DNA of 64,000 bases, taken from NCBI GenBank assembly GCA_964020975.1, contig OZ026625.1, forward strand, positions 37,671,606 to 37,735,605. The letters are read 5' to 3'. Source of the DNA: Hermodice carunculata. Its lineage: Eukaryota; Annelida; Polychaeta; Eunicida; Amphinomidae. Made by a program: the position numbers and the translations under genes. Shown piece after piece: positions 37,021-49,771 of this stretch. Below the pieces are notes generated by a model. It was not told the origin of the DNA, did no database searches, and saw only the letters and a program-made list of their open reading frames with translations. Every line of letters starts with the position of its first letter. The first letter of the stretch is position 1.

Positions 37021-37523
37021 TCAGATCAGTCTGATGATGAACCAGAGCCGCCGGCACCGGTAACTTTGACTCAAGCTAAAGACTGTCCAAATGTTGATTA
37101 CATATTTTGAGCAAAATCCCGTTGGCGAAAATGACAATGGAAATGAAACCTTGAAAAACCTGTGGTCAGTTTCACGTGTAATTAATGATCGTATGTCCAC
37201 CAGTCTGAAACAGCGATCCACAACACACTTTTTGTCTCCCCAAAGTAGCCTGGGCCCACATTAGAGGTGTGCCGCTTGTGATAACTTTGACTGGCACGTG
37301 CTGCCGATTTCTGCATGCAGCTTAATTCATTAATTCCATATAATGACTTGCACATGTAGTTCAATTGAGCTGTGAACATTACTCAACTCATTAATAAAGA
37401 CCATTGCATTACCATGTTGAAATAATAAATAATTGTCATTGTGTGTAGGTAATTTCTTTCGTGATTGACAGTTTCACCAGTCCGAATACCGCGACAATCC
37501 GGACAAATTTTTGAGAACAATAG

Positions 37524-37951
<428 letters not shown>

Positions 37952-38849
37952 CTCTGTAGCAAAAAAATTGGCAAACCCAATTTTTCATCCGACACCCCAA
38001 CTTCAAAGTTTAATTGCACAGTGAAACTAACACTTTTATTCAAAACTGGAGACTGGAGATACAGTTCCATGTTACACATATTTAATTTGATATTCCATCA
38101 GTTTGGGAGGGATCGAATGAAAATATTTTTGCAAGGTGCTAATCTTCGAAATATCCAAAAACATTTTTGTGCAGGCCAATAACCAAGTAAATCAAGAAGA
38201 ACTTAATTTATCCAAGTGCAAGATTTCTTAAAAATATACCTGACATCCGAATACCTGCAGACTATAAGAATGGGTGGTTTTATGCTGTACTTAATTTAAT
38301 TTAAACATATTTATTTATTCTGGATCACCTAATAGTATACATCGAGATACTAAAAAACAGGCTCTCCAGACATAGAGAGACACACAGAATATATACAATA
38401 CACACAGGACAATACAATTCACGAAATGCTTTGTATGTACCACTCATTGTTACAATAATATTGAAAAATACACTTTCCTGAATGCTATGAAGTAAATACT
38501 CACAAGCAGAGACATGTCGATTAAAGAATGAGTACAAGTTATTGATCCAGAAAAATCCACTATGTCACTAGCTCGGTAACCAAAAAAAGAAAAAATGACG
38601 ACAGTCTTAGCCATAAACCGTATATTGACAGGATCAACATGTTAATCAAAATATGAATCGTCTGGAGTCAGAAATGAATTTTTGGACAGCATCAAATAAT
38701 TTAATGTTAAGGTTTGCAGAAAGGTCATTGTTACCATGTATAAGATACCGGATAAGTATATCACTTGCTAGATAGACTACAAGACTAGGATTCACACCTG
38801 GAGCTAGAATGTAACAAACCGTTTTTAAAAGGGATTTCCTGGGAACTGC

Positions 38850-41800
38850 TTAATAGGGACATTCTAGGAAAAAGTGAAGAATACTTTCGTCAGGATTTAG
38901 ACATTTACAAGCTGGGGACAGTATTATATTAAATCTGTGTAGGTGGGAATTTAGTCCGGAGAAGCCCAAGCGCAAACGAGTATGTATGATATTAGAAAAT
39001 CGACTACCGTGTGAGTAATAAACAGGAACAGGATCTACAGACAATAAAGTATTTTTCAAAGTAGATTTAAATTTGGATAAAGTTGCAGAACGTCTTATGT
39101 CGTCGGGGAGATCGTTCCATAGTTCAATAGAGGAAGGAATGAACGAATTTCCGAACCGTAAGGAGTTAAACCTGATTTGTCTTTGGCTGCGTCGGTTTCT
39201 TAACTGGACAGTGGGCTGACCATTGTTATTCGGAACGAGATCCGAAAGATAAGCGGGAGTTTGACCATTAACAATTTTATAAAACATGATTAATTTGAAA
39301 TATTGGCGTCTTTTAGCTAGAGTAGGCCAGCCTAATTCCTTAAGCATAAGATGACGGGGAGTGCGTTTCAGGGCTCCTAAACAAATGCGAGCTGCTTCAT
39401 ACTGAACACACTCGAGGGAATCAGAGAGAGTCTGTGAGCAATTGTCAAAAATTATACATCCATACTCTAAGATGGGTCGTACCATGGATTTGTAAAGCCG
39501 AATCAGAGTATTGCGGGATAACCTAAATTTAAGTCTGTGGAGGAGAGACAGACGTTTCCTCGCTTTTTCCACGATTCTGGTAATATGGGCATCCCACTTT
39601 AGATTACTAGAAAGTGTAACGCCCAAATGTGTATGGCTAGTACCTTCTGGTATAACAGCATTGCCAAGGAGTAAAGGTGGGTGATCTGGCTTGTTATGTT
39701 TAGTGGAAAACAAAACAGCTAGAGACTTAATAGCATTGAAAGACATTTTCCACTGTTTGCCCCATGTAGAGACATGAACAAGATCTGCGTTCATCCGACC
39801 TGCAGAGGTAACGGGATCATGGATTATCTCCAGAATGCTAGTGTCATGAGCAAAAAGCTTAATATCACACACAATATTATCAGTTATGTCATTAATATAA
39901 ACTAGGAAAAGAAGAGGCCCCAGAATAGATCCCTGGGGTACCCCTGCCTGTACAGGAAGCAAGGAGGACGACTGACCACCAATCGTAACTCTCTGAAAGC
40001 GATTTGATAAGTAACTACCGATAAACTGGAGTAAAGCACCTTCAATACCCAGCTGTCTTAATTTGAAAAGAAGACCCTCATGCCACACGCGGTCAAAAGC
40101 CTTACTGATGTCGAGAAAAACCATCCTGGCTTCTTTTCGTAGTTCCAGGCCATTATATATGTCATTAACGATTTTGATAAGCTGGTTGATGGTAGAGTCG
40201 TTTTTCTTAAACCCAGAGTTTTTGTGCGTCAGTAGATCGTGACGAATAAAGTACTCGTACAGAATATTAAATATTAAACGTTCGAAAACTTTGGAAACAT
40301 TACACAGTAATGAAATAGGGCGATAGTTGCTTTTTACCTGCTTATCGTTCTTTTTGAATACAGGGCACATATTAGATTTTTTCCAAGAATCTGGAAAGCA
40401 CGAAGCAGCAAGAGAGAGATTAAAGAGTTTGGTAAGTGATGGGGAGAGGCCAGAAGCCGTATTCTTTAGGATGAGGTTACCTATACCATCGGGTCCCGTA
40501 GCAGAGCTGGACTTAAGAGATTGTAAAACCTTTTTAACGTCGTTTTCATCAATTTGGAATTCACTGAGCCTCGCATCGGTGCGATATGAGAAGTCAGGCA
40601 GGGGCATAGGATCGTCTTCATGAGGAAGTTTACATTGATTGGCAAAGTAATTATTGAAAACTTCACACTTTTCAACGTTACTGGATATTACAGTGCCGTT
40701 TTCGAGAAGGGGAGGTATGGAATGATTGAGCTTGGAACCTAGAAAACTCTTGCTGAGGTTCCACCATTTCTTTGGATTAATGATATTAGAATCCATTTCA
40801 CTGCGAATTTTTGAAAAATATGACCTCATGGAACTACGAAGGGCGCTGACTGCAGTGTTGCGCTTCCGTTTATAGAACATGTAGAGTCTTTCAAGAGTAA
40901 TAAACTCGATATAAGTAAAGGGACGAATTTTGTTGCTAAAACGTTTGAAACGTTTCCAAGCACGATTTCTCTGTCTAAGTAACTGTTTAATTTTACAAGT
41001 GACCCATGGCTTATCTTTGGGTCGTACAAGGATGTCACGACAAGGGATGAAGTCCTTGCATAAGCCGCTAAAAAGATCTGTCCAGAAAGATACCACATCG
41101 TTGATATCATCAAAGACTTCAAATCCTGTGTTAAAAGGAGCGTCAAGGGCAGCTTTGTTTAAATCTTCAAAATTAGCTTTCTTGAAGTCCCAAATTTTCC
41201 TTTTGAAGGGGTGGTCTACGCGGCGGGAAATCGAAAAAGTACAAAATACAACTGAGTGATCGGATGTAGAAATGGGTGGTAAGATACCTGAATTTAGAAC
41301 ATAACCTGGTGAATCTGTGATCATGAGATCAAGGATACTTTCAGATACATCGTTTACTCTGGTCGGTTCGTTTATTAATTGGAATAAGTTATTTTGGGAT
41401 AAAACATTGACCAGGCGCAGTCCTAAGTCGCTATCTGAATGATCAGTATTCCATAACTGGCACCTATCATTAAAGTCACCGGTTATGATTAGAGTTTTAG
41501 GATTACACTCGAGGGCTGAAGTAATAGAAAGATCGAGCTCCTCAATAAACAAATCTCTGTCTGCGGCATATTGCCCTGGTGGTCGGTAGTACACACCTAA
41601 GAGAACTAAACCGTATTTGAGTCGAAATTCAACCCATAAGCATTCACTGTTGGCAGATCCGAGGTCCGCTCGGTGAGTACAGGGTAAGTTGTCCCTTACA
41701 TAGATCGCCACCCCTCCCCCAGTACCCACAGTCCTATCCTTGCGTATGGGCATACCAAAACCATCAATGCATAATAATTCACTGGGGTAGTTTGAATCTA

Positions 41801-42173
41801 GCCATGTTTCAGATACAGTAATAACGTCGAGTTTTTCCGAAGTGGCCAAGAAATGTAATTCATCAAGTTTGTCAGGACTTTTAATGCTACGGACGTTTGC
41901 ATGGCAAATTTTGAATTGATTTTGAGTGAATGTATCCGTGGGCCCTGGATTGGGCTGGACATCAAACACGAGCAATTTGCATAAAATTTCAGCTACGTGT
42001 CTGAGGTTACAATATAATTTAAGCAGGAGAAAGGTAGTTAACAATGCAAGAAAATTAAATGCAGGTAAGACATGATCAGGTGTAAAGGTAGTACAAGATA
42101 TGATTTTGACCAGGCATTTGCGGTAATAATATGAGCCAATGACAGCTCTATATTGCTGTGTACTTATCCCCAT
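38850..42173 (-). pseudogene. CR1-like endonuclease/reverse transcriptase with 2A-like motif
   Basis: The best start is ATG at 42173-42171 (MGISTQQYRA); the frame is open upstream to 42194. It gives 1107 residues. A hydrophobic stretch (about residues 40-55) precedes DVQPNPGP at 71-78. The APE-type endonuclease follows with HANVRS (Asn 93), VSETW (Glu 122), TGDFN (Asp 233) and TSDHS (Asp 305, His 306), all intact. The reverse transcriptase shows YRPIS (617), FLDISKAFD (catalytic Asp 687), GVPQGSILGP (about 744) and, in place of FADD, FAHD at 774-777. His is encoded by CAT at 39848-39846, one base from GAT. The frame ends at TAA (38852-38850) after FLECPY, but the same frame continues with typical C-terminal sequence to TGA at 38648-38646, so this stop is premature by about 67 codons. 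Confidence 0.85.
41940..41963 (-). other. 2A-like ribosome-skipping motif
   Basis: Codons for DVQPNPGP in the LINE protein. The NPGP core and preceding Asp-Val match the 2A consensus D-(V/I)-E-x-N-P-G-P except that Glu is Gln. In CR1-clade LINEs of several invertebrates such motifs sit at this position and can separate a short N-terminal peptide from the endonuclease. Activity here is inferred; Gln may weaken it. Confidence 0.6.
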
Positions 42174-42969
42174 GGATATAACAGAACGTAACAATTATCC
42201 CTCAAGATATGGTGCCCAGACAAAGCATGAAGACAAATTCTTGAAAATTCTGGTAATATAATCACTGCTGTAGTTATGAAGTAGGAATCAGTTAATTTGT
42301 CGGTGTACATGGGGTACATACAAGCGTTGTCACAAATACATATATCATAACGCACATGAGCAAACTGACATAAGAATGGAATACAAAGGACTGACACGAA
42401 ACATGAAAAACGCATATGTAGCACGAATATCATGGAGATCACATACGAAACAAAAAATAAAAAAGAAAGAAAAAGGAACATGGTTGTCAAAGTATGAAAA
42501 AAACGCAACAGTTGTGACTCTGGATGTAAATGACCAGGAATACATGAATTTTGTGTTGACACTCGAGTAGTTGACGTTCACACACAAGAAATATGGAAAC
42601 ATGTAAACGAAACAATTTAACAAAAAGATCGTTAGCAGTACATTTGAGAAAATAATTCGATAACATGATCATGTATGTGCACTCTGAAACCATCATATAC
42701 ACAACATGCTGTACTTAGCAAAGTATACTGTACTGGATGTAGAAGGATCATATCTGTTTGGAGCTGATTTTTAATACAATAAGCTCAGCCTTAATTTGGG
42801 AGTGCACACCTAGAGCAGGTCTAAAAGTAGTCAGACGAGACGGGGTCTCGAAAAGGACGTAAATCGATATGGTATGTAGATTTAAAGGCCTGTCAGATGC
42901 GGTCATAAAAAGCAGATATAGTTTCTGGAAGGAAATACTCTGCATTGTTGAATCGTTGATTATTTTTGT
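42174..42969. other. probable LINE 5' region and flank
   Basis: A 132-codon minus frame (42164-42562) overlaps the LINE start but is hydrophobic and matches no ORF1 type that I know. I treat the stretch as untranslated 5' sequence of the LINE plus unique flank. Its upstream boundary is not visible. Confidence 0.35.
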
Positions 42970-43182
<213 letters not shown>

Positions 43183-43880
43183 TATATATATATTCAGAGT
43201 TAATAATATAACTGAGAATATATAGTTCCGGACCGTAAAAAGTGAGGACTTAAATATATTGTTATGTTATAGGCCAGCTATAAACTCTGAATTACATATA
43301 TGTTGTCTTCAGAAGCGCAATGAATTATAAAGTCGATTTATTTCATATCTTTTCAAGGGCGGATGGGGATATGGGAAGTGAGATTCGCTTTTCCTTATTT
43401 TGTAAATGTACTCATTTCTTCTATGTTTCAGAGTAGGAATGCACCAACATGCAGCATTCATTGGTATGATTTTGGGAAAAAGTACCAGCTACCTCCCGTA
43501 AAAACAAAGCACCACCGCCCTCCATCCCAAAACCTTTGATGCTTTTGGTTTCTGCTTCTTTCCCTCTAACCTCTTGTATATGTTTTTTGGATCTACCTTT
43601 GTTTTTCCCAATGCGGAAAACGACATGTCTCAGTATGCTGGTATTTATCATTCACATGCACACTTGTTCGAATAGATGCGTCAAAATCTAGAGAATCGTT
43701 TTACGTTTGCAAGAAGCGAGGAAGAAGACCCAAGAATGTATTCCTTAGTGGATGCATTTGAACGAGGGAAGGTCAAAAAAGGGTTGTTTAACTAGAAAGG
43801 TTTACAACTTTGCACTGATAAATGAAATCACCAATTGAAATTATGACATGCATATGTATGTATGTATGTACGTACGTATG

Positions 43881-43911
<31 letters not shown>

Positions 43912-44580
43912 ATAACAGTCGGCAAAGTTTTACGTTTTACCTATATTGGTGAAAGTATACTGTACCTGATTTTACTGCAATTCACTGTAAAATCAATTTC
44001 ATTTTTCTATACTGTATAGCGGACAGTTCAGTCTTCATTTTACTGAATACACTCTCTACAGTGAAAACATTCATACACGTATCCAGATTACAGATTGGTA
44101 AACATTATGGAGGCTATTTCTGGATCATAGTATCACAGGTTTGCCTGCAAAGCGGACTCTAAAGTTTTTGTTTATGCATGTTACACTAGTTGTGTAGCAC
44201 CAGGCTGCTTCACACGCAAATAAAGGTATACAAACTTTGAATGCTATTCTATGTTTATTATTTACAACCATGGTGGGACACGCTGCTGTCCCGAGTGGAC
44301 TATCTTAAATCATATATCACCCATGGCCATAAGATGGAGAAAATCAAGTAGTGTCTCTGAAAGTTATTATGGCAATGGCCTGAGTGGCACAGTGGGAAAA
44401 TGATTCGACTTGATGGTTCTAAATGATAATGTCAAAATATTGGGACTTCTGAATTACAGTAGGGTGCAAACCAAATTATTCGACAGAATGTGTCAACTAT
44501 AATCAAATACCGGTACAAGGTACTTGCATAAATATGTTTTTTTTTTTTTTTTTTTGGTTTTTTTTTTTTTTTTTTTTTTG
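43183..44580. other. unassigned DNA with (ATGT)n
   Basis: (ATGT)n at about 43851-43911 and poly-T at 44537-44580. No gene recognised. Confidence 0.45.
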
Positions 44581-45003
44581 ATGCTGAAAAAGTGTTCGAT
44601 GGGGCAGAATATTAGATTGTTCAATGCATTAAAAAAGTTCAAAGTTACTGATAAAAACAGCACTGCCGGCAATCGCTACGTAAATTACTTTTTGATATGT
44701 AATACTCTGTCAATAATTAAAATGCGGACGTGGTTTGACACGGGAAGGAGCCCTTTTTCCTGTTAAAAAGGAGCTAAACAGGGCGAGGTTCTTTCGCCCA
44801 TTTTGATTGGAATTTACATAGAACAGCTATTCAAAAGACTAAGAAAGTCTGGCTATGGCTGCCACAGTGGTAGTGCAAATCTCGGGGCACTGTCATTTGT
44901 TGATGACCCAGTATTGTCAGCCACAACTGTATATATAATGAAAAAGTTACTTGAAGTGTGTTCTATTTTTTCCACCGAGCATATCATATTTAAATTCAAC
45001 TAA
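44581..45003 (+). pseudogene. LINE reverse transcriptase palm fragment
   Basis: Pieces in two frames read DAEKVFDGAEY (motif A region, catalytic Asp as DAEK.FD), then KGAKQGEVLSPILIGIYIEQ (motif B), LFKRLRKSGYGCHSG and GALSFVDDPVLSATT (motif C, FVDD for YADD). The fragment ends near FSTEHIIFKFN at 45003. Both ends of the LINE are missing, and frame changes lie near 44610-44630 and 44760. It follows a poly-T tract, which is not in tail orientation. Confidence 0.7.
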
Positions 45004-47085
45004 CAATAAAATTTTACATTGAGTGTGAATTGAAGCTTCGAATACATTCAAATGGGTCATTCACAGATCATGTTGGAAAATCTGTACATATAGGCAAATT
45101 AACATAAATTTGTTTGCAAAAATTCTACTCCTAAGTAAATTTTCTGGTGGGAAAATTTGGTCATGCCTTCCCAGCTTGTCGGTGCTTATATTACTGCGGC
45201 CGCACTGCACCTCGTACACTGAGACAGTGATGGGACCTTTCTGTGAAAGAAAAGGGTAAAAAAATATTTGTAGCATGGCAAAAGGCTGTTTGATTTATTT
45301 GGAAATTGCCCACAAAAATCCACTGTCTCTTACTTGAGAATATTTGTGAAGAGATTTCCATTGAATACCATACTCAATACTATCAAGTAATTATAAGGTC
45401 TGTGAATATATGCCAAATTAACAGCAGGCCTAGATGGTAGTCAAGCAGCTATAGTCAAATCACTTAATTTCATTTATTTTTGTACAGCTGACGTAGATTT
45501 CTTCAAACATGGAGCTAAAATCCTGAATAAAAAAAAAAAAAAAGATTTCCCGCGACTTCATAGCCAACTCGATGAGGGAATCATATGAGATCTGGTATAA
45601 GAAATACAATTCAGTACTGAAGACATGAAGTAACAGATCTGATTATTTATCTTTGTACAGAATGAATGTCACTATTATGCTTCATAACGTCAGTTCTCTG
45701 TATGTATCATTGTGAACCATAAACTTTTACTATTGACATATTGAAAAACTTCTCACCCTACTGTATACATAACCTGCAAAAATCACTTAATGACAAATTG
45801 AACTCAAGTTAGAAACCCAGCAAAGATACACTTTCAGTGAATATGTAAAGAACCTTTGTCAGCTGTTTTGGATTTATACTAGTTTCCCAATGCTAACATA
45901 TACCAGTACTCCCATTGATAATGACAAAAATCAAATGATAGCACTACTACCAGGAAAGGAATTTGGCAGAGATTGGGTCAAGACACATAAAATACCATAA
46001 TTATTGAAGTTAAATCCCACTCATAGTTTTGGAAAAGTAAAAAGAAAAAAAAAAAAAAAAAAAAGAAAGAAAGAAAAAAAGCTAACTCAAAAAGCAGACA
46101 TTAGTCGAAAAAGAATTAGTGCCAACCACTGAACAAAAATTGAGACCTTGGGAGTCTCAGGTGTGACTTTACATGATTTTGAAGTCGTCCCAGATTTTTG
46201 CATGAAATCAAAAGGACCATCTGAATTCACGAGACACGCACCCAAGGCACATTAATTGTCCCAGTTTTAAGAGGATAGGCCCATAGTTTAGGATACAACA
46301 AATACATATGCATGTACACCAGTATCCTTATTTCAACCATACAAATTTCGACTCTCTCTCAGCATTACCTGTATGCAACTTTGAAAATTTCTTAAAAATT
46401 AGGAAATGATAGGAGCGCCATCTGATGACCAAGTTTGGTGGGGATTGTGTCATTCCAACCAAATCAAATGTTTTCCCATGGAAAACTCGTGACTGAGGAT
46501 TGGATACTTGTACTTGTAATTTAATTTCAGTGTGGTAACTTGAAAGATTATAGGAAAAGTACAAAATTAATTAATGCTTTAAAATAAGACTTGGAGAGAA
46601 CTACCATTTACACCCCATATGTACTTCCCTATTGATTTTAAAATTTGGTGGGAAAAAATAAGTTTCTTCTCAAAAACTTCTTGGCCGGCTACAAGCTTCA
46701 GTATTGCACACAAGAAAGTATCTTTGTTTTAGTGCATGTGTTAAGGTGCCTGCTCTTACTTAGGGTGCATAACATAGTGGTACGAAAATTGCCAGTGTCT
46801 CTGTTTTTGTACACAAGTTCATCGATGCATACATTTTAAGTTTTGTCAATATGTGGTTTCTTTGCATGTAACAATATATATTCTAAGATTTATTTGTAAA
46901 ATGTGAGGGATATGGTGGATTCTAGGCCCATGGTTACTATAACAAATAAGTAGGAATGCACCTTTGGGGGTCCCTTTATATCGGCTTACATGAATAGAGG
47001 GTACCACGCGTTACCGGGATGTATTCTAAAACTGAAAGCCTGCATGATAACTCCCGACCGCATAGCGGAAGGGATTTGGTTTAAA
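45004..47085. other. unassigned DNA
   Basis: No gene recognised. A-rich tracts lie at 45528-45542 and 46045-46080, the latter ending in AAAGAAAGAAAG. Confidence 0.4.
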
Positions 47086-47165
47086 CATATTTTATTCACA
47101 AGAGAAGAAAACTGGGAAGAAGGGCAGAGCCCTATATGATTCCCTCTTGCAAATGAACACACAAG
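47086..47165 (-). mobile_element. LINE 3' end remnant
   Basis: Read on the minus strand: AGGGCTCTGCCCTTCTTCCC, then GTGAATAAAATATGTTTAAA. The ending resembles that of the CR1-like LINE at 38290 (AATAAATATGTTTAAA) and the GGGCC/GGGCT stem of the LINE 3' region at 29720. No coding part. Confidence 0.4.
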
Positions 47166-47289
47166 CACAGGACAGACGCAACGCGCAACAGCTGCGCCGG
47201 GGGTAGGGGTGGGGTGGGGTGGGGGGTGTATAATACAGAGTTTCAGAATACATCCCAATAATAAGTGGTATCTCCTATTTAAACCATGC

Positions 47290-47646
47290 CTCGTTTTCAA
47301 ATGCTGCTAATTGGCATAATTAAAATTCCTACAACTTTTGTTTTAAATTCATTAGATGCGCACTCACCACTGGTCAATAACCCCCTAGTACAAGTTGGAA
47401 TGACATCTCTATTATACTTTTGAAGATATTCCAGATTTAAAATTTCAAATGCCCCTAATTTGCATAATTTTAAACATCTTCATTCCTATGTATACAAAGT
47501 CAAACTTCTTGTATGGAGGTACAATCAAGCCAAGTTTGGAGTTTCTGTGTTTAATAGTTTCCGAGAAAAGTGTCGGACAAATTTGCTGGTAAAGAAGAAA
47601 GACAGAAAGAAAGAAAAACCGAGAGAGAGAAAGAAAGAAAGAAAGA
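47290..47646 (+). mobile_element. Helitron-like repeat, copy L (3' part, no hairpin)
   Basis: Two internal-unit remnants, the conserved body (GCCAAGTTTGGAGTTTC, TAGTTTCCGAGAAAAGTG) and an AAAG/GAGA tract at 47595-47646, then copy M begins directly at CTAGAAAAGAAG. Confidence 0.6.
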
Positions 47647-47647
47647 A

Positions 47648-48568
47648 CTAGAAAAGAAGATTTGCTTCAAAGCAAATCTGTCTGTGCCTTCAAAAGTTGT
47701 AAATATTACATGCTACAACTTTTATCCTTTGGTACTTCACATTACATTAAGCTTATGGCTGGATGCAAATTTCAAAGTCCAAATGACCTTGACCTTTGAC
47801 CTTTACAGGTTACATGTAAATTGCACAGTGTTACAATACCCATAATTTGAGCCCAACATGAACCAAATCGGATGAAAATTGACCAAGCAATGACAAGATA
47901 AAACTTTCAAAGGGCCAAATGATCTTGCCCTTTGCCCTTTTGAGGTTACATGTTCTTACAAAAAATGAGCAGTGTTGCAATACCTACAATTGTAGTCCAA
48001 CATGATTAGAATTGGATTGAAATTGGCCAAGCTATGACTGGATGAAACTTTCAAAGGTCCAAATTACCTTTACCTTTAAACTTTGGAGGCCACATATAAA
48101 TGTAAAAAATGTGCAGTGTTACAATAGCTACAATTTGAGCCCAAGATAATCAAAATTTGATAAAAATTGACCGAGCTGTGGCTAGAAGAAAGCCACCATC
48201 GAAAACGGCCTTTGACCTTGAGATGACCTATACCTGAAGTGAACCATGACCTCAAAAATGACATTTTGGCCTAAAATTGACTTTTGACCTTGACATGACC
48301 TTTGACCTTGACATTTGAGATGACCTTTACCTTGCTATGATCAAACTCCTATACATTCGGAACCACATCTGGTATAGTATACAAGATATTGAAGATTTAA
48401 AACTTTAAGTAGCGCTCATTTGCATAATTTTGAAAAGCATGACCTCCCATTATAAAAAGACTTCATCTATAGAAGTTTAATTGTGCCAAGTTTGGAGTTT
48501 CAACGTGTAATACTTTTCAAATGAAATGTCGGACAAATTTGCCTGTTAAGAAAGAAAGAGAGAAAGAG

Positions 48569-48645
<77 letters not shown>

Positions 48646-48778
48646 AAATTCCTAGAAAAACGATATGTCTGTGTTTGCACAGACATAAATAAAGAATTCC
48701 TAGAAAAACAATATGTTGGCACAAAGACATAAAAAGAATTTCAGGAAAAACAGAAAAGTGTGTGTTGACACACCCTTT
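47648..48778 (+). mobile_element. Helitron-like repeat, copy M with three 3' modules
   Basis: Starts CTAGAAAAGAAGATTTGCTT with a perfect 5' hairpin (AGATTTGCTT/AAGCAAATCT) and the shortened terminal motif TGTCTGTGCC at 47679-47688. TGACCT-rich blocks run at about 47780-48330, the body follows, then (GAAA)n at about 48549-48642. Three 3' modules end in hairpins near 48664-48687, 48710-48731 and 48755-48775; the first contains GCACAGACA (48677-48685), matching the shortened 5' motif. Confidence 0.75.
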
Positions 48779-48881
48779 AAGTAATTTTTAACCTGGCTGT
48801 GCACCAACGTTCAAGGGGTCTTCGATGGCACACTCCACAGAGTACCATAAGAGATACAAAACATGCCTCAACGACCAGGTC

Positions 48882-48960
48882 GCACTGGCTCTGTAGTGGT
48901 TAAAAGTGTTGCTTCAGCCCATTGAAATTATCAGTGCGGGTTTGAATCCTGCCGACAGCT
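48882..48960 (+). repeat. tRNA-like sequence (SINE head or tRNA pseudogene)
   Basis: TGGCTCTGTAGTGGTTA near 48887 resembles an A-box with tRNA D-arm, and GGGTTTGAATCC at 48938-48949 is a B-box, at normal spacing. The acceptor stem does not pair convincingly, so a functional tRNA is unlikely. Confidence 0.45.
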
Positions 48961-49559
48961 TACTTGATGGTAATTTTAACTGCAGAAGAAATCCCTGGCA
49001 GTGACAAAAGAGGCATGGTTTAAATAATGAGAGTGGCACATTGTTACTGTTAAACATTATTCGGAAAGTACCTATAGGGTTTCTTTAGGTGTTAGTTTTG
49101 ACTTTCAAGTACTTTGAAAAGTCTGACTGACATATTGGCCACTTTCTTGTTGAACTAAACTTTAAAACAGTAAAAGGAAAGTAACTATGGGAGGGAGGTC
49201 TTTTAGTATTGTTCATTTTGACTTTGAATGTTCTTTCAGAGATTCCCCCACAAAAACATAATGTAGAAGCAAGAGAGACCAACCAGAGCTACATTTCACC
49301 ATGCTTGAAGAGGGTCTGCCCAATAGTTCTTAAGAAGCCAAAAAAGTGAATTATGGATGGAATGACTGACCACAAGAGCTCAGCTGGCTCCTCCCCTCCC
49401 CCTGATTAAAACAAAAGTTAATCCAGTACATATGAAATTTTATTGCAAATTTGCCAACTATCATGTGCAAACTTCGGTGAATCAGAAGTATCTTTTAAAC
49501 TGGCAATCTTTTTTATCTGGTAATAGTGTAGTTTCTGTGCTTTTGGCGTACATAATGTA
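48961..49559. other. unassigned DNA
   Basis: No gene. A small duplication of GTTTTGACTTTCAAGTACTT (49093) and ATTTTGACTTTGAATGTTCT (49215) is visible. Confidence 0.4.
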
Positions 49560-49587
49560 TACTGAACCCCAATGAAAAGTATCCACA
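49560..49587 (+). repeat. Tc1 left terminal inverted repeat
   Basis: 28 bases, identical to the reverse complement of 51056-51083. Confidence 0.9.
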
Positions 49588-49771
49588 TGCCAATTTTGAA
49601 GTATTTTATTGTTTATACTTGAAACATTTCATACCTAGACGTGCTTAGAACTTAACAAAGCATTCACTTTTCTGGCGTAAAAATAATGTCACGCTCTACC
49701 GACATTAACGTCACTTACAGGCAAAAAATGTCATTAACTGCCCTAATTGAAAGTCACACAAATTTTTCTGT

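Larger units (their letters stand above)
38290..42173 (-). mobile_element. CR1-like non-LTR retrotransposon, nearly full length
   Basis: The minus strand carries one long frame with endonuclease and reverse transcriptase, a further C-terminal stretch beyond a stop, and a 3' untranslated region ending GAATAAATAAATATGTTTAA at about 38325-38300, a short A-rich repeat tail as in CR1/Jockey elements. No ORF1 is evident upstream; 42174-42970 may hold the 5' untranslated region. The long frame means the copy is young, but two changes in the protein make it unlikely to move on its own. Confidence 0.85.

Noticed and set aside
40826-41259. Frames of about 100 codons on both strands inside the LINE
   Set aside because: Shadows of the long minus-strand reverse transcriptase frame.
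42164-42562. Candidate ORF1 of the CR1-like LINE
   Set aside because: Hydrophobic, no zinc knuckle, coiled coil or esterase motif, and it overlaps the start of the main frame out of phase.
48882-48960. Functional tRNA gene
   Set aside because: A- and B-box-like sequences are present but the acceptor and anticodon stems do not pair well by eye.
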